Below, piece by piece: positions 41,669-50,100 of a DNA stretch of 64,000 nucleotides. A model generated the notes under the pieces. The model saw nothing but the letters and a program-made list of their open reading frames with translations. It was not told the origin of the DNA and ran no database searches. Source of the stretch: Rhodospirillaceae bacterium (GTDB taxonomy: Bacteria; Pseudomonadota; Alphaproteobacteria; GCA-2731375); contig JABJKS010000001.1 in assembly GCA_018660265.1 (NCBI GenBank), positions 27,290 to 91,289 on the forward strand, in the 5' to 3' direction. Each line of letters starts with the position of its first letter. Position 1 is the first letter of the stretch. A program made the position numbers and the translations under genes.

Positions 41669-43294
41669 ATGGAGTGGTATGTAAAGCGTAGGATTGGCGA
41701 TCTGGCTGATGATGCGGAACGGCAATTCGGCAGCCGCGAAGGCCTGGTTTTTCAGGACAAGCGATATAGTTTCGCCGAAGTCGCAGGCGAAGTTGACCGT
41801 GCGGCCAAGGGGCTTATGGCCCAAGGGATCAAACGCGGCGATCATGTCGCCTTGTGGCTGAACAATTGCGCTGATTGGATTTTTATCAGTTTTGGTTTGG
41901 CCAAGATCGGCGCCGTGCAGGTGCCCATCAATACCCGCTTCCGTACGGCGGATCTGGAATATGTGGTTCGGCAATCCGACAGCACGGTTCTGATCACCCA
42001 TGATACATCAGGCCCCATCGACTATCTGGCCATGGTGCGGGAGGTCGTCTCACTTCCCAAAACAGCTAGCTTGATCGAAGACGCCAATTTTCCTGAACTG
42101 CGTCAGGTGATTATAGTTGATGATCAGGAACATGAGGGAACGACATCCTGGAACAAATGCCTGAACGACGGCGTGACGATCACAGATGGGACTTTGGCGG
42201 CGCGGGCGGCAGCGGTCGATCCCGATGATCTATTTTTGATCATGTACACATCCGGCACCACGGGCTTTCCCAAAGGGGCCATGCACAGCCACAAACTGAT
42301 CCCCAATAATGAAGCCCGGGCCTATCGCATGGCCTATACCGCCAATGACGTGATCCTGAACTACCTGCCCCTGTTTCACGCCCTTGCCTATTCCGAATGT
42401 GCCTTGATGTCGTTTCTCAGCGGGGCGCGGCATATCATTACGGAGACATTTGATCCCCATGAGAGCCTTGATCTGATTGCGGCTGAGGGGGTGAGTATCA
42501 TTCATGGATTCGAGGCGCATCTGAAGGGTCTGACAGAAGCCCAGGAGGTCAAGGTGCGGGATGTTTCAAGCCTGAGGACCGGGATATTTGCCGCCGGCAT
42601 GCACAGCGCAACGCCTGTGGTGCGACGCGGGGCCAAGGTCTTGGCACCCTTGATCAATCTATCCGGCTTTGGCATGACGGAATGCTGGTTGGGCGTCGCC
42701 CTGAATTCTTTGGATGACAGCGAGGAACTGCGCTGCGAATCCTCCGGCTATGTTGGCCTGGGGTACGAGATCCGCGTGGTTGATCCCGACAGCGGCGAAG
42801 ACCGGCCCATCGGCGTGCCGGGGGAGCTTCTCGTGCGCAGCGTCTATGTAATGTTGGGCTATTACAAAAAGCCGGAGGAAACGGCGGTCGCTATTGACCA
42901 AGACGGCTGGTTCCACACCGGCGATACCTCGGAATGGCTCCCCGGTGGGTATCTCCGCTTTCTGGGCCGTTACAAGGACATGCTCAAAGTGGGCGGTGAG
43001 AACGTGGACCCCATGGAGACGGAGGGTTTTTTACTGGCCCATGATGATATCCACCAAATTGCCATCGTCGGCTACCCGGATGAGAAAATGTCCGAAGTGC
43101 CTGTGGCTTTTGTCGAAAAGGCACCGGGCAGCAATATTACAGCAGACAACGTAATCGACCTGTGCCGGGGCAAAGTCGCCTCGTTCAAGGTACCGCGTCA
43201 TGTGATCTTCGTGACCGAATTCCCCATGACCGCCTCAGGCAAAATCCGCAAGGTGGACCTGCGTGCGGAAGCTTTGCGGTTGCTGGGGGATTAG
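41669..43294 (+). CDS. Acyl-CoA ligase, tandem paralogue 2
   Basis: 541 residues, MEWYVKRRIGDLADDAE onward, with the same motifs as its upstream neighbour (FLIMYTSGTTGFPKGAM, FGMTECW, WFHTGD, GRYKDMLKVGGENVDPME, TASGKIRKVDLR). Large blocks such as GDHVALWLNNCA are identical, showing a gene duplication followed by divergence; whether the two have different substrates cannot be told. The ATG is preceded by a weak GGGACGCG. Probably co-transcribed with paralogue 1. Confidence 0.92.
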   Translation: MEWYVKRRIGDLADDAERQFGSREGLVFQDKRYSFAEVAGEVDRAAKGLMAQGIKRGDHVALWLNNCADWIFISFGLAKIGAVQVPINTRFRTADLEYVVRQSDSTVLITHDTSGPIDYLAMVREVVSLPKTASLIEDANFPELRQVIIVDDQEHEGTTSWNKCLNDGVTITDGTLAARAAAVDPDDLFLIMYTSGTTGFPKGAMHSHKLIPNNEARAYRMAYTANDVILNYLPLFHALAYSECALMSFLSGARHIITETFDPHESLDLIAAEGVSIIHGFEAHLKGLTEAQEVKVRDVSSLRTGIFAAGMHSATPVVRRGAKVLAPLINLSGFGMTECWLGVALNSLDDSEELRCESSGYVGLGYEIRVVDPDSGEDRPIGVPGELLVRSVYVMLGYYKKPEETAVAIDQDGWFHTGDTSEWLPGGYLRFLGRYKDMLKVGGENVDPMETEGFLLAHDDIHQIAIVGYPDEKMSEVPVAFVEKAPGSNITADNVIDLCRGKVASFKVPRHVIFVTEFPMTASGKIRKVDLRAEALRLLGD

Positions 43295-43463
43295 ATCACT
43301 GGGTCCATTATATCCGCGATCGGTTCATATGACACGATGCCGTTGTATTGAGCTTTTCGCTCCGTACGGTATCATGTTTTTATAATGGGGCACCCTGACG
43401 ACAATCTAAGAATGGTCGATGCGGGGTGCCGCTAAAAGGCACGGGTGATGGAGGAATACAACA

Positions 43464-44567
43464 ATGGCGAAGATACCCATATCGGCGGATTCACATATAA
43501 CAGAGCCTGGGAATTGTTATACCGATCATATCGACCCCAGCTTTCGGGACCGCGCACCGCACATCGCCCATGACGAAAAATATGGCGACGTCTATGTGGT
43601 TGAGGGAATGGAAAAGACCATCCCCATGGGTTTGGTCGCCGCTGCCGGTCGGGATCCGTCTACGTTAAGTATGAAGGGCGGCAAGTTTGAGGATTTGCAT
43701 CGCAGCGGCTGGGATGCGACCCATCGTCTGGCCGATCAGGACCGTGACGGCATTGGGGCGGAGATCATCTATCCCACTGTCGGCATGGTGTTATGCAATC
43801 ATCCCGATTTTGATTACAAGCGCGCCTGCTTCGCCGCCTATAATCGTTGGCTGGAGGAATATTGCGCCGTGGCACCGGATCGGCTGTACGGTATGGCGCA
43901 GATCACCATGGCCTCGGTTGCCGAAGGCATTGAAGAATTGCGCAAGGCCCATGAAATGGGTTTTCGCGGTGTGATGATGCCCGGCAATCCACAGCATGAA
44001 GATTATCATCATCTCGATTACACCCCGTTCTATGAGGCGGCGGTGGACCTGAAGATGCCCTTGTCGTTTCATATTCTGACATCCAGTTCGGATCATATTG
44101 GCGGCCAACGTGGTCCGCGGATTAATGCCTTTGCCGCTATCATTCGCGGCTGCCAGGATATTATCGGCACCTTCATCTTTGGCGGCGTGTTTGAACGCCA
44201 CCCGGATTTAAAGCTGGTCTGTGTTGAGGCGGATGCGGGCTGGGTGCCGCATTATATGTACCGCATGGATCACGCCTATAAGCGTCATCGCTATTGGATG
44301 AAATGTGACGAGATGCAAAGGCTGCCCAGCGAATATTTCAAGGAAAACGTCTATCTGACATTCCAGGATGACTGGACGGCCTTTGAATTTCGCAATGCCT
44401 GCAATGTGCGCCGTTTGATGTGGGCCAATGATTTCCCGCATTCAGACTCGACATGGCCCTGGAGCCAGGAAATGCTGGCAGAGCACACCGTGGATTTGAC
44501 GGCGCAGGAACGGGATTGGATCCTGCACGACAATGTGGCTGAGTTATACGGCCTGACGGCGGTATAG
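43464..44567 (+). CDS. Amidohydrolase family protein (PF04909 type)
   Basis: 367-residue TIM-barrel metal-dependent hydrolase, related to aminocarboxymuconate semialdehyde decarboxylase-like amidohydrolases. It starts with SADSHITEPGNCYTDHID (the SDSHxTE motif), and has IGAEIIYPTVGM, FRGVMMPGNPQHEDYHH, MPLSFHILTSS and a C-terminal MWANDFPHSDSTWP with the catalytic Asp/His region. Such enzymes decarboxylate or hydrolyse small acids. GATGGAGGAATACAACA precedes the ATG; 43295-43463 holds a TATAAT box at 43381-43386 and TTGAGC/TATCAT-like boxes upstream, with an inverted pair GGCACCC/GGGTGCC. It may be an own promoter. Confidence 0.88.
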   Translation: MAKIPISADSHITEPGNCYTDHIDPSFRDRAPHIAHDEKYGDVYVVEGMEKTIPMGLVAAAGRDPSTLSMKGGKFEDLHRSGWDATHRLADQDRDGIGAEIIYPTVGMVLCNHPDFDYKRACFAAYNRWLEEYCAVAPDRLYGMAQITMASVAEGIEELRKAHEMGFRGVMMPGNPQHEDYHHLDYTPFYEAAVDLKMPLSFHILTSSSDHIGGQRGPRINAFAAIIRGCQDIIGTFIFGGVFERHPDLKLVCVEADAGWVPHYMYRMDHAYKRHRYWMKCDEMQRLPSEYFKENVYLTFQDDWTAFEFRNACNVRRLMWANDFPHSDSTWPWSQEMLAEHTVDLTAQERDWILHDNVAELYGLTAV

Positions 44568-44629
44568 ATGTAGCCGAATTTTATAATTTGACGGCAGTTT
44601 AGGCTGGCAGCAGTTTAGGGGATATCTGC

Positions 44630-46315
44630 ATGTATGATCTGAAGATCACCAACGGCACCATTATTGACGGCACGGGTGCCGCGTCCATTCAGGGCGATCT
44701 GGGTATAAAGGACGGCAAGGTTGTCGCCATGGGCGATGCCCCTGATACCGCGACCCGGGAAATCAATGCGGACGGCCAGGTGGTCTGCCCGGGCTTTGTC
44801 GATATCCACACCCACTATGATGCCCAGGTGCTGTGGGACCGTAATTTGACGATCTCCCCCTGGCACGGGGTGACGACGGCGGTGATCGGCAACTGCGGCT
44901 TTGGTGTCGCACCTACCAAGCCCGAACATCGCGAAATGATCATGCGGACTTTGGAAAAAGTCGAAGGCATGAGTGTTGATGCCCTAAAGGCCGGACTGGG
45001 CGCGACCTGGCCGTTTGAGACTTTTCCCGAATACATGGATGCGGTAAGCGCTGTCGGGCCATCCATCAACGTTGGTGTTCTGATGGGACACACGCCGTTG
45101 CGGACCTTTGTCATGGGAGAAGACGCGACGGAACGCCATGCCACGACAGAGGAACTATCCCAGATGTGCGATCTGTTGGGGGAGGGGATTAAGGCCGGCG
45201 CGCTTGGTTTCGCCACCTCCAAGGCCAGCACGCATGTTGGCTATGAAGGACGTCCCGTGCCCAGCCGCGCGGCGGGCATGGAGGAAATCCACGCCTTGTG
45301 TGATGTGTTGGGGCGTGAGGGCAAGGGGATTATCCAGGCCACCGTGGGGCGTGAATTGTTCCTGGATGAGTTCGAACAGATCGCGCAGCGTACCGGACGG
45401 CCGATTACCTGGACCGCCCTGTTGGCGGGTCTGTCGTTGGGTAAGGGGGATCATGAAGAGCAGATGCTGCATTCCCAGGCATTGGCCAACAAGGGCCTGA
45501 AGATCTCACCGCAGGTCACGCCACGGCCCCTGAACTTTGAATATCAGTTCAAAGAGCCATTTGTGTTTGAAGCCATTTCCATGTTCAAGCCGGTTTCGGC
45601 GGCTGATTTTGAAGGTAAATGCCGGATCTACAAAGACCCGGATTTCCGCCAAACCTTTAAGACCCGCATGGACAACATCAAACCGGCCTTCCAAAGCTCC
45701 TTCGCCAAGACAGTGATATCCCAATGTGCGGGGGAACCGGCCCTGGAAGAGCGTTTGTTGGTAGAGGTCGCGGCGGAGAGTAATATGCACCCCATCGACC
45801 TGGCTTTGGACATCGCCCTGGCCTCTAATCTTGAGGCACGCTTTCGCATGCCCGTGGCGAACCACAATGAGGACGAGGTGGAGCCATTGTTGAAAGCAGA
45901 CTTCACCGTTTTGGGGCTGTCGGATGCCGGTGCCCATGCCTCGCAATTGTGTGATGCCTGTCAGCCGACATTTTTCCTGAAACGCTGGGTCCGTGAAAAG
46001 AAGGTTTTCAGTCTGGAGGAAGCCATTCGTATGATGACCTCGCGCACGGCGGAAGTGATGGGGATTACGGACCGTGGTCGCCTTGCACAAGGCATGCCCG
46101 CGGACGTGGTGGTCTTCGATCCTGCCACGGTGGGTGATGAACCCCTACAGCGGGTCTATGACTTCCCCGCTGGTGCAGATCGTCTGATCAGCGAGGCCAG
46201 GGGCATCTCCAACGTCATCGTCAATGGCACGGTCATTCGGGAACAGGGTGCCGATGCTGTTGCCGATGGTGCGCCACTTCCCGGTCAGCTGCTCCGCAGT
46301 GGTGCGGCTGCCTGA
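44630..46315 (+). CDS. N-acyl-D-amino-acid deacylase/dihydroorotase-like amidohydrolase
   Basis: 561 residues with an N-terminal beta-sandwich (MYDLKITNGTIIDGTGAASIQGDLGIKDGKVVAMGDA) and a TIM barrel carrying the metal motif FVDIHTHYDAQVLWD. GGV-TTAVIGNCGFG, LSDAGAHASQLCDACQPTFFLKRWV and TSRTAEVMGITDRGRLAQGMPADVVVFDP follow. The pattern is D-aminoacylase-like (N-acyl-D-amino acid deacylases and relatives), but close relatives have many substrates. It follows the PF04909 gene by 62 bp on the same strand and is convergent with the HlyD gene. Together with the two CoA ligases it suggests degradation of an amide-containing compound. Confidence 0.85.
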   Translation: MYDLKITNGTIIDGTGAASIQGDLGIKDGKVVAMGDAPDTATREINADGQVVCPGFVDIHTHYDAQVLWDRNLTISPWHGVTTAVIGNCGFGVAPTKPEHREMIMRTLEKVEGMSVDALKAGLGATWPFETFPEYMDAVSAVGPSINVGVLMGHTPLRTFVMGEDATERHATTEELSQMCDLLGEGIKAGALGFATSKASTHVGYEGRPVPSRAAGMEEIHALCDVLGREGKGIIQATVGRELFLDEFEQIAQRTGRPITWTALLAGLSLGKGDHEEQMLHSQALANKGLKISPQVTPRPLNFEYQFKEPFVFEAISMFKPVSAADFEGKCRIYKDPDFRQTFKTRMDNIKPAFQSSFAKTVISQCAGEPALEERLLVEVAAESNMHPIDLALDIALASNLEARFRMPVANHNEDEVEPLLKADFTVLGLSDAGAHASQLCDACQPTFFLKRWVREKKVFSLEEAIRMMTSRTAEVMGITDRGRLAQGMPADVVVFDPATVGDEPLQRVYDFPAGADRLISEARGISNVIVNGTVIREQGADAVADGAPLPGQLLRSGAAA

Positions 46316-46332
46316 CCCATAGCTGTCAAAGG

Positions 46333-47562
46333 CTAATTACCGGAAGACAACCAGCTGAAAACCCAGTTCGGAGTAATACCGGCGGCGGATGAGGTGAGCA
46401 GATTATCATAGATGATCCGCTTTAATGGTCGCTCACGCTCACTATCGATACTGACGGTTACGGTCATACCCGCACGCAACCGTTTGCGCCCTTCTTCATC
46501 GGTAATGCGCAGACGTACGGGAATGCGTTGAACCACCTTGACCCAGTTGCCCGAGGCGTTCTGTGGCGGCAGCAATGCGAACTCCGCACCGGTGGCGGGT
46601 GAGATGCTTTGCACAACGGCGCTATATGTACTGTCGGGATAGGCATCGGCGATAATCGTTGCGTCCTGGCCCAGGACCACATGGGTCAGTTGGGTTTCCT
46701 TCAGGTTCGCTTCGATCCAGGAGTCGCCATCTTCCACCATGGCAAAAACCGGCGTGCCGGCGCGCACATATTCTCCCAGGCGCAGCTTAACATTTGAAGC
46801 CGTGCCGTTGACAGGTGCGTGGACAACAGTCCGCTCCAGATCCAATTGCGCCACACCATAATCGGCCAGCAGTTTTTGGTACTGTGGGTCTTGTTCTGCG
46901 GGTCGATTAGGATTTCCACCCAATTCCGCCAAGATCATTCGATTGCTTTCTTCCCGGGTCTTCAATTGCCGGCGGGCCATTTCCAAATCATGCATCGCCG
47001 CATCTTTCCTGACCGTTGTACCGACACCGCGTTTGGTCAACTCTGTCGCCCGGATATGTTCCTGGCCCATATAGCGGACGCCTTCACGACTTTCCTCAAT
47101 AGCCTGCAGACCGGCATTGTAGGCTATGCGCTTGGCCTGGATTTCCAGTCGAACTGCATCCAATTGCGCTAACACCGCATCGATTTCCAATTGAAAGGGG
47201 CGGGGATCAATACGAAACAGGACATCGCCTTTTTGCAGGCCTTGATTGTCGTGTGCGTCGATCTCAATTACGCGACCGGAAACATCGGCACTGACTGCCA
47301 GTACATGCGATTTCACATAGGCGTTTTCAGTGTTGATATAACGCAGGCTATCCGCCCAAAGACCGGCACCATATAGAATGCCCGTGATCGGGATGACCAG
47401 CATCAAAACAAAGCGGACCGCCCCTCTGATCCAACGTCTTTGCCGCCGTGGGCTGGAGGTCGGCAATTCAGAAACCTTTGGGGCGCCCTGATCATTTGCC
47501 GTTGTTGCCGCTGATGCCGCCGGCGTTTCCTCTTTCGCTGCCGGTTCAGCCATTTTGGCCAT
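46333..47562 (-). CDS. HlyD/EmrA-type membrane fusion protein
   Basis: 409 residues. A Pro/Ala-rich, charged N-terminus is followed by one transmembrane helix (about 47-70), then the EmrA-style periplasmic adaptor: lipoyl half (YINTENAYVKSHVLAVSADVSGRVIEIDAHDNQGLQKGDVLFRIDPRPF), a long coiled-coil hairpin (about 125-215) and the second lipoyl/beta-barrel part (TVVHAPVNGTASNVKLRLGEYVRAGTPVFAMVEDGDSWIEANLKETQL). Usually an MFS drug exporter follows, but the next gene is convergent, so the partner is absent here. The start overlaps the end of the MarR gene by 17 bp; Met4 is an alternative. Confidence 0.9.
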   Translation of the reverse strand: MAKMAEPAAKEETPAASAATTANDQGAPKVSELPTSSPRRQRRWIRGAVRFVLMLVIPITGILYGAGLWADSLRYINTENAYVKSHVLAVSADVSGRVIEIDAHDNQGLQKGDVLFRIDPRPFQLEIDAVLAQLDAVRLEIQAKRIAYNAGLQAIEESREGVRYMGQEHIRATELTKRGVGTTVRKDAAMHDLEMARRQLKTREESNRMILAELGGNPNRPAEQDPQYQKLLADYGVAQLDLERTVVHAPVNGTASNVKLRLGEYVRAGTPVFAMVEDGDSWIEANLKETQLTHVVLGQDATIIADAYPDSTYSAVVQSISPATGAEFALLPPQNASGNWVKVVQRIPVRLRITDEEGRKRLRAGMTVTVSIDSERERPLKRIIYDNLLTSSAAGITPNWVFSWLSSGN

Positions 47563-48106
47563 CCTTCATACTGGTATTACGGGCGTCCGCCATGGTCGAT
47601 AGGTTGGTCTTTATTTTAGTCAAAGTTGAAATCAGCCTTTCTTGTTCTTCTATTGTTACGCCCGCCAGGGCCTCTGCCCGAAGGTCCGCCGCCAGCGCCC
47701 GCATGGTTTGCAGCAATGGATCCACCGCACCAGAGAGGAAAACCAATTTAACCCGCCGGTCGCTTTCCACCGATCTGCGTTCTATCCAACCTTTTGCCTC
47801 AAGTCGATCCAGAAGGCGGCCCAGGGTTGCACGCTCAATCTCCAGGATCTCCGAAAGACTTGTCTGTGATAAACCTTCGTTGAAATATAGATGGTTCAGG
47901 ACCCACCATTGCGAGCGCGTCAGGCCTAGATCGCGCATGCGACGATCATAATTGATGCGCATTTGCCGTGCGGCATCGTTCAACAGAAAGCCGATATTGC
48001 GATCAGCAGTTTCCTGCTGATCTGCTGATCTATCGGTGTCATCGAAGACAAGTTTATGAGCGGGCATGGTATCGTTCATCGATTCAGTTCTATAGTCCGT
48101 TGCCAT
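47546..48106 (-). CDS. MarR-family transcriptional regulator
   Basis: About 186 residues. The winged-helix DNA-binding domain is clear: RMRDLGLTRSQWWVLNHLYFNEGLSQTSLSEILEIERATLGRLLDRLEAKGWIERRSVESDRRVKLVFLS. The start at 48106 (MATDYRTE) or about nine codons later is uncertain because ribosome sites are weak; the longer frame runs into the divergent SDR gene and is not believed. A 22 bp dyad TTGCCAAC...GTTGCACAA (48155-48176) lies in the divergent promoter region and may be its operator. It overlaps the membrane fusion protein gene, so it probably represses both itself and the exporter subunit. Confidence 0.88.
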   Translation of the reverse strand: MATDYRTESMNDTMPAHKLVFDDTDRSADQQETADRNIGFLLNDAARQMRINYDRRMRDLGLTRSQWWVLNHLYFNEGLSQTSLSEILEIERATLGRLLDRLEAKGWIERRSVESDRRVKLVFLSGAVDPLLQTMRALAADLRAEALAGVTIEEQERLISTLTKIKTNLSTMADARNTSMKDGQNG

Positions 48107-48203
48107 TATGGTAAAAAGGTTGCCTAGCATACAATAAGCCATATTAATACATACTTGCCAACAAACTGTTGCACAATTTTGATAAATATTAGGAAGCTTG
48201 AAA

Positions 48204-48965
48204 ATGCCACTAAATAACGCGATTGATCTCAGTGGACGGCGCATTTTACTGACCGGCGCTGCGGGCGGTATCGGTGCCGCGACGGCCCGGGCCTGTGCCA
48301 CTTTGGGGGCTGCAAAACTGCTGCTGGTTGATGCCGCTAGTGCGAAAGACAGCCTGGAGGCACTATGCGACGAATTGCGCGATGAGGGGGCTGATGTTTC
48401 GGCCCATATTTACGATGTCAGCAGCCGCCAGGATAATGCGGATCTGATCGGCAACGCTGGTGATATTGACGCTGCGGTGGCCTGTGCGGGAATTTGTCCG
48501 TTGGAGGAAGATTGGGCCGATGATCCAGAATGGGACGAAGTCTTTCACCGGGTCATGGATGTCAATTTACTGGGTCCGATCCATTTGGCGCGAGAGTTGA
48601 TACCGCGTATGGCGGCGCGCGGTGGCGGGCAAATCGTCATGATCGGCTCCATCGGCGGGCGCATGGGGGGGACATCACCCATTGTCCAGCCCCACTACAT
48701 TGCCTCGAAGGGCGGTGTGCATGCCTTGATCTGGTGGCTGGCCCAACGGGCCGCACCCCAGGGCGTTTTGGTCAACGGTATTGCGCCTGGCCCCATCGCC
48801 ACCGCCATGACCGCGACAACGCCCTATTCCAAAGAACGTTACCCCCTGGGCCGGTTGGGGGAGCCGGAGGAAATTGCCTGGCCTGCGGCTTTTCTGTGTT
48901 CGCCGGCGGCGTCATATTTTTCCGGTTCTATCCTCGACGTCAACGGTGGTTTGTTTGTAGGTTAG
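48204..48965 (+). CDS. Short-chain dehydrogenase/reductase
   Basis: 253-residue classical SDR. Cofactor motif LLTGAAGGIGAATARACATLGA near residues 16-35, an Asp before VSSRQDNA, the AVACAGICPLEEDW loop, catalytic Ser in VMIGSIGGRMGG, and YxxxK in YIASKGGVHALIWWL. It ends YFSGSILDVNGGLF as usual for this family. AGGAAG precedes ATG 48204. It lies 24 bp before mtnA on the same strand, so it is probably co-transcribed with the salvage genes; a role as an aldehyde or sugar reductase is possible. Divergent from MarR. Confidence 0.88.
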   Translation: MPLNNAIDLSGRRILLTGAAGGIGAATARACATLGAAKLLLVDAASAKDSLEALCDELRDEGADVSAHIYDVSSRQDNADLIGNAGDIDAAVACAGICPLEEDWADDPEWDEVFHRVMDVNLLGPIHLARELIPRMAARGGGQIVMIGSIGGRMGGTSPIVQPHYIASKGGVHALIWWLAQRAAPQGVLVNGIAPGPIATAMTATTPYSKERYPLGRLGEPEEIAWPAAFLCSPAASYFSGSILDVNGGLFVG

Positions 48966-48989
48966 GGTATCTAAATCGGGAGCCCAGGC

Positions 48990-50099
48990 ATGAATATTGG
49001 TGATCAACATTTCCGCACTATCTGGCTAAGCGATGACGGCTGGTCGGTGGAAGTGATTGACCAGACCCTGTTACCCCATGTCTTTGAGATCAAGCGTCTG
49101 ACCAACTATCATGAGGCAGCGGATGCGATCGCCACCATGGTAGTGCGCGGGGCCCCTTTGATAGGGGCCACGGCGGCTTATGGTATGGCCCTGGCCGCGC
49201 AGATGGATCCATCCGATCAAGCCCTTGATAAGGCCTATAAGATTCTTCTGGCGACCCGGCCCACGGCAATAAATCTGCGTTGGGCCCTGGACGAAGTTCA
49301 TGTGCGCCTGTCGGCGGTACCAACGGACCTGCGGGCGGAATTGGCCTATGGCCTGGCGGCTGAAATCTGTGACAATGATGTGGAAACCTGCCGCAACATC
49401 GGCCGTCACGGTGCCGCGCTGATTACTGAGGCCCATAAACAAAAGGGTGGGACTGATCCGGTCAATGTCCTGACCCATTGCAACGCTGGTTGGCTGGCGA
49501 CAGTGGATTGGGGTACGGCCCTGGCACCGATTTACACGGCCCATGATGCCGGTGTCCCGGTCCATGTCTGGGTTGATGAGACCCGGCCCCGCAATCAAGG
49601 CGCTGCGTTGACTGCCTATGAACTGGGTAGTCATGGGGTCCCGCACACGGTGATCGTGGACAATGCAGGCGGCCACTTGATGCAGCATGGTATGGTAGAT
49701 ATGTGCATTACCGGCACCGACCGCACCACGGCCCATGGCGATGTCTGCAACAAGATCGGGACCTATTTGAAGGCCCTGGCGGCGCATGACAACAACATTC
49801 CGTTCTATGTTGGCCTGCCCCACAGCACCATCGATTGGACATTGGGCGATGGGGTGGCGGAAATTCCCATCGAACAGCGTGAGGGGGGGGAGGTTTCCCA
49901 CATTTATGGCATCAATGATCTGGGACAGGGTACGAAGGTACAATTAGTGCCCGAGGGAACAAATGTGGGGAATTATGCCTTTGATGTTACACCGGCCCGT
50001 CTGGTGACCGGCTTGATAACAGAGCGTGGTGTCTGCCAAGCCAGCCGCGATGGTCTGCTGGGCCTGTATCCGGAACAAACCGATAAAGCTGCTCCCTAG
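48990..50099 (+). CDS. mtnA: S-methyl-5-thioribose-1-phosphate isomerase
   Basis: 369-residue isomerase interconverting 5-methylthioribose-1-phosphate and 5-methylthioribulose-1-phosphate; the same fold also isomerises 5-deoxyribose-1-phosphate. Motifs: [16 protein letters not shown], a catalytic-type Cys164 in [10 protein letters not shown], and Asp244 in [20 protein letters not shown] (Thr in place of the common Ala before Asp-Arg). GGGAG precedes the ATG. It is 1 bp ahead of the aldolase-SDR gene. MtnB/C/D genes of the classical methionine salvage are not here. Confidence 0.93.
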   Translation: MNIGDQHFRTIWLSDDGWSVEVIDQTLLPHVFEIKRLTNYHEAADAIATMVVRGAPLIGATAAYGMALAAQMDPSDQALDKAYKILLATRPTAINLRWALDEVHVRLSAVPTDLRAELAYGLAAEICDNDVETCRNIGRHGAALITEAHKQKGGTDPVNVLTHCNAGWLATVDWGTALAPIYTAHDAGVPVHVWVDETRPRNQGAALTAYELGSHGVPHTVIVDNAGGHLMQHGMVDMCITGTDRTTAHGDVCNKIGTYLKALAAHDNNIPFYVGLPHSTIDWTLGDGVAEIPIEQREGGEVSHIYGINDLGQGTKVQLVPEGTNVGNYAFDVTPARLVTGLITERGVCQASRDGLLGLYPEQTDKAAP

Positions 50100-50100
50100 A

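Noticed and set aside
48107..48301. 65-residue N-terminal extension of the MarR regulator
   Set aside because: It would overlap the divergent SDR gene and its promoter and reads as non-conserved sequence.
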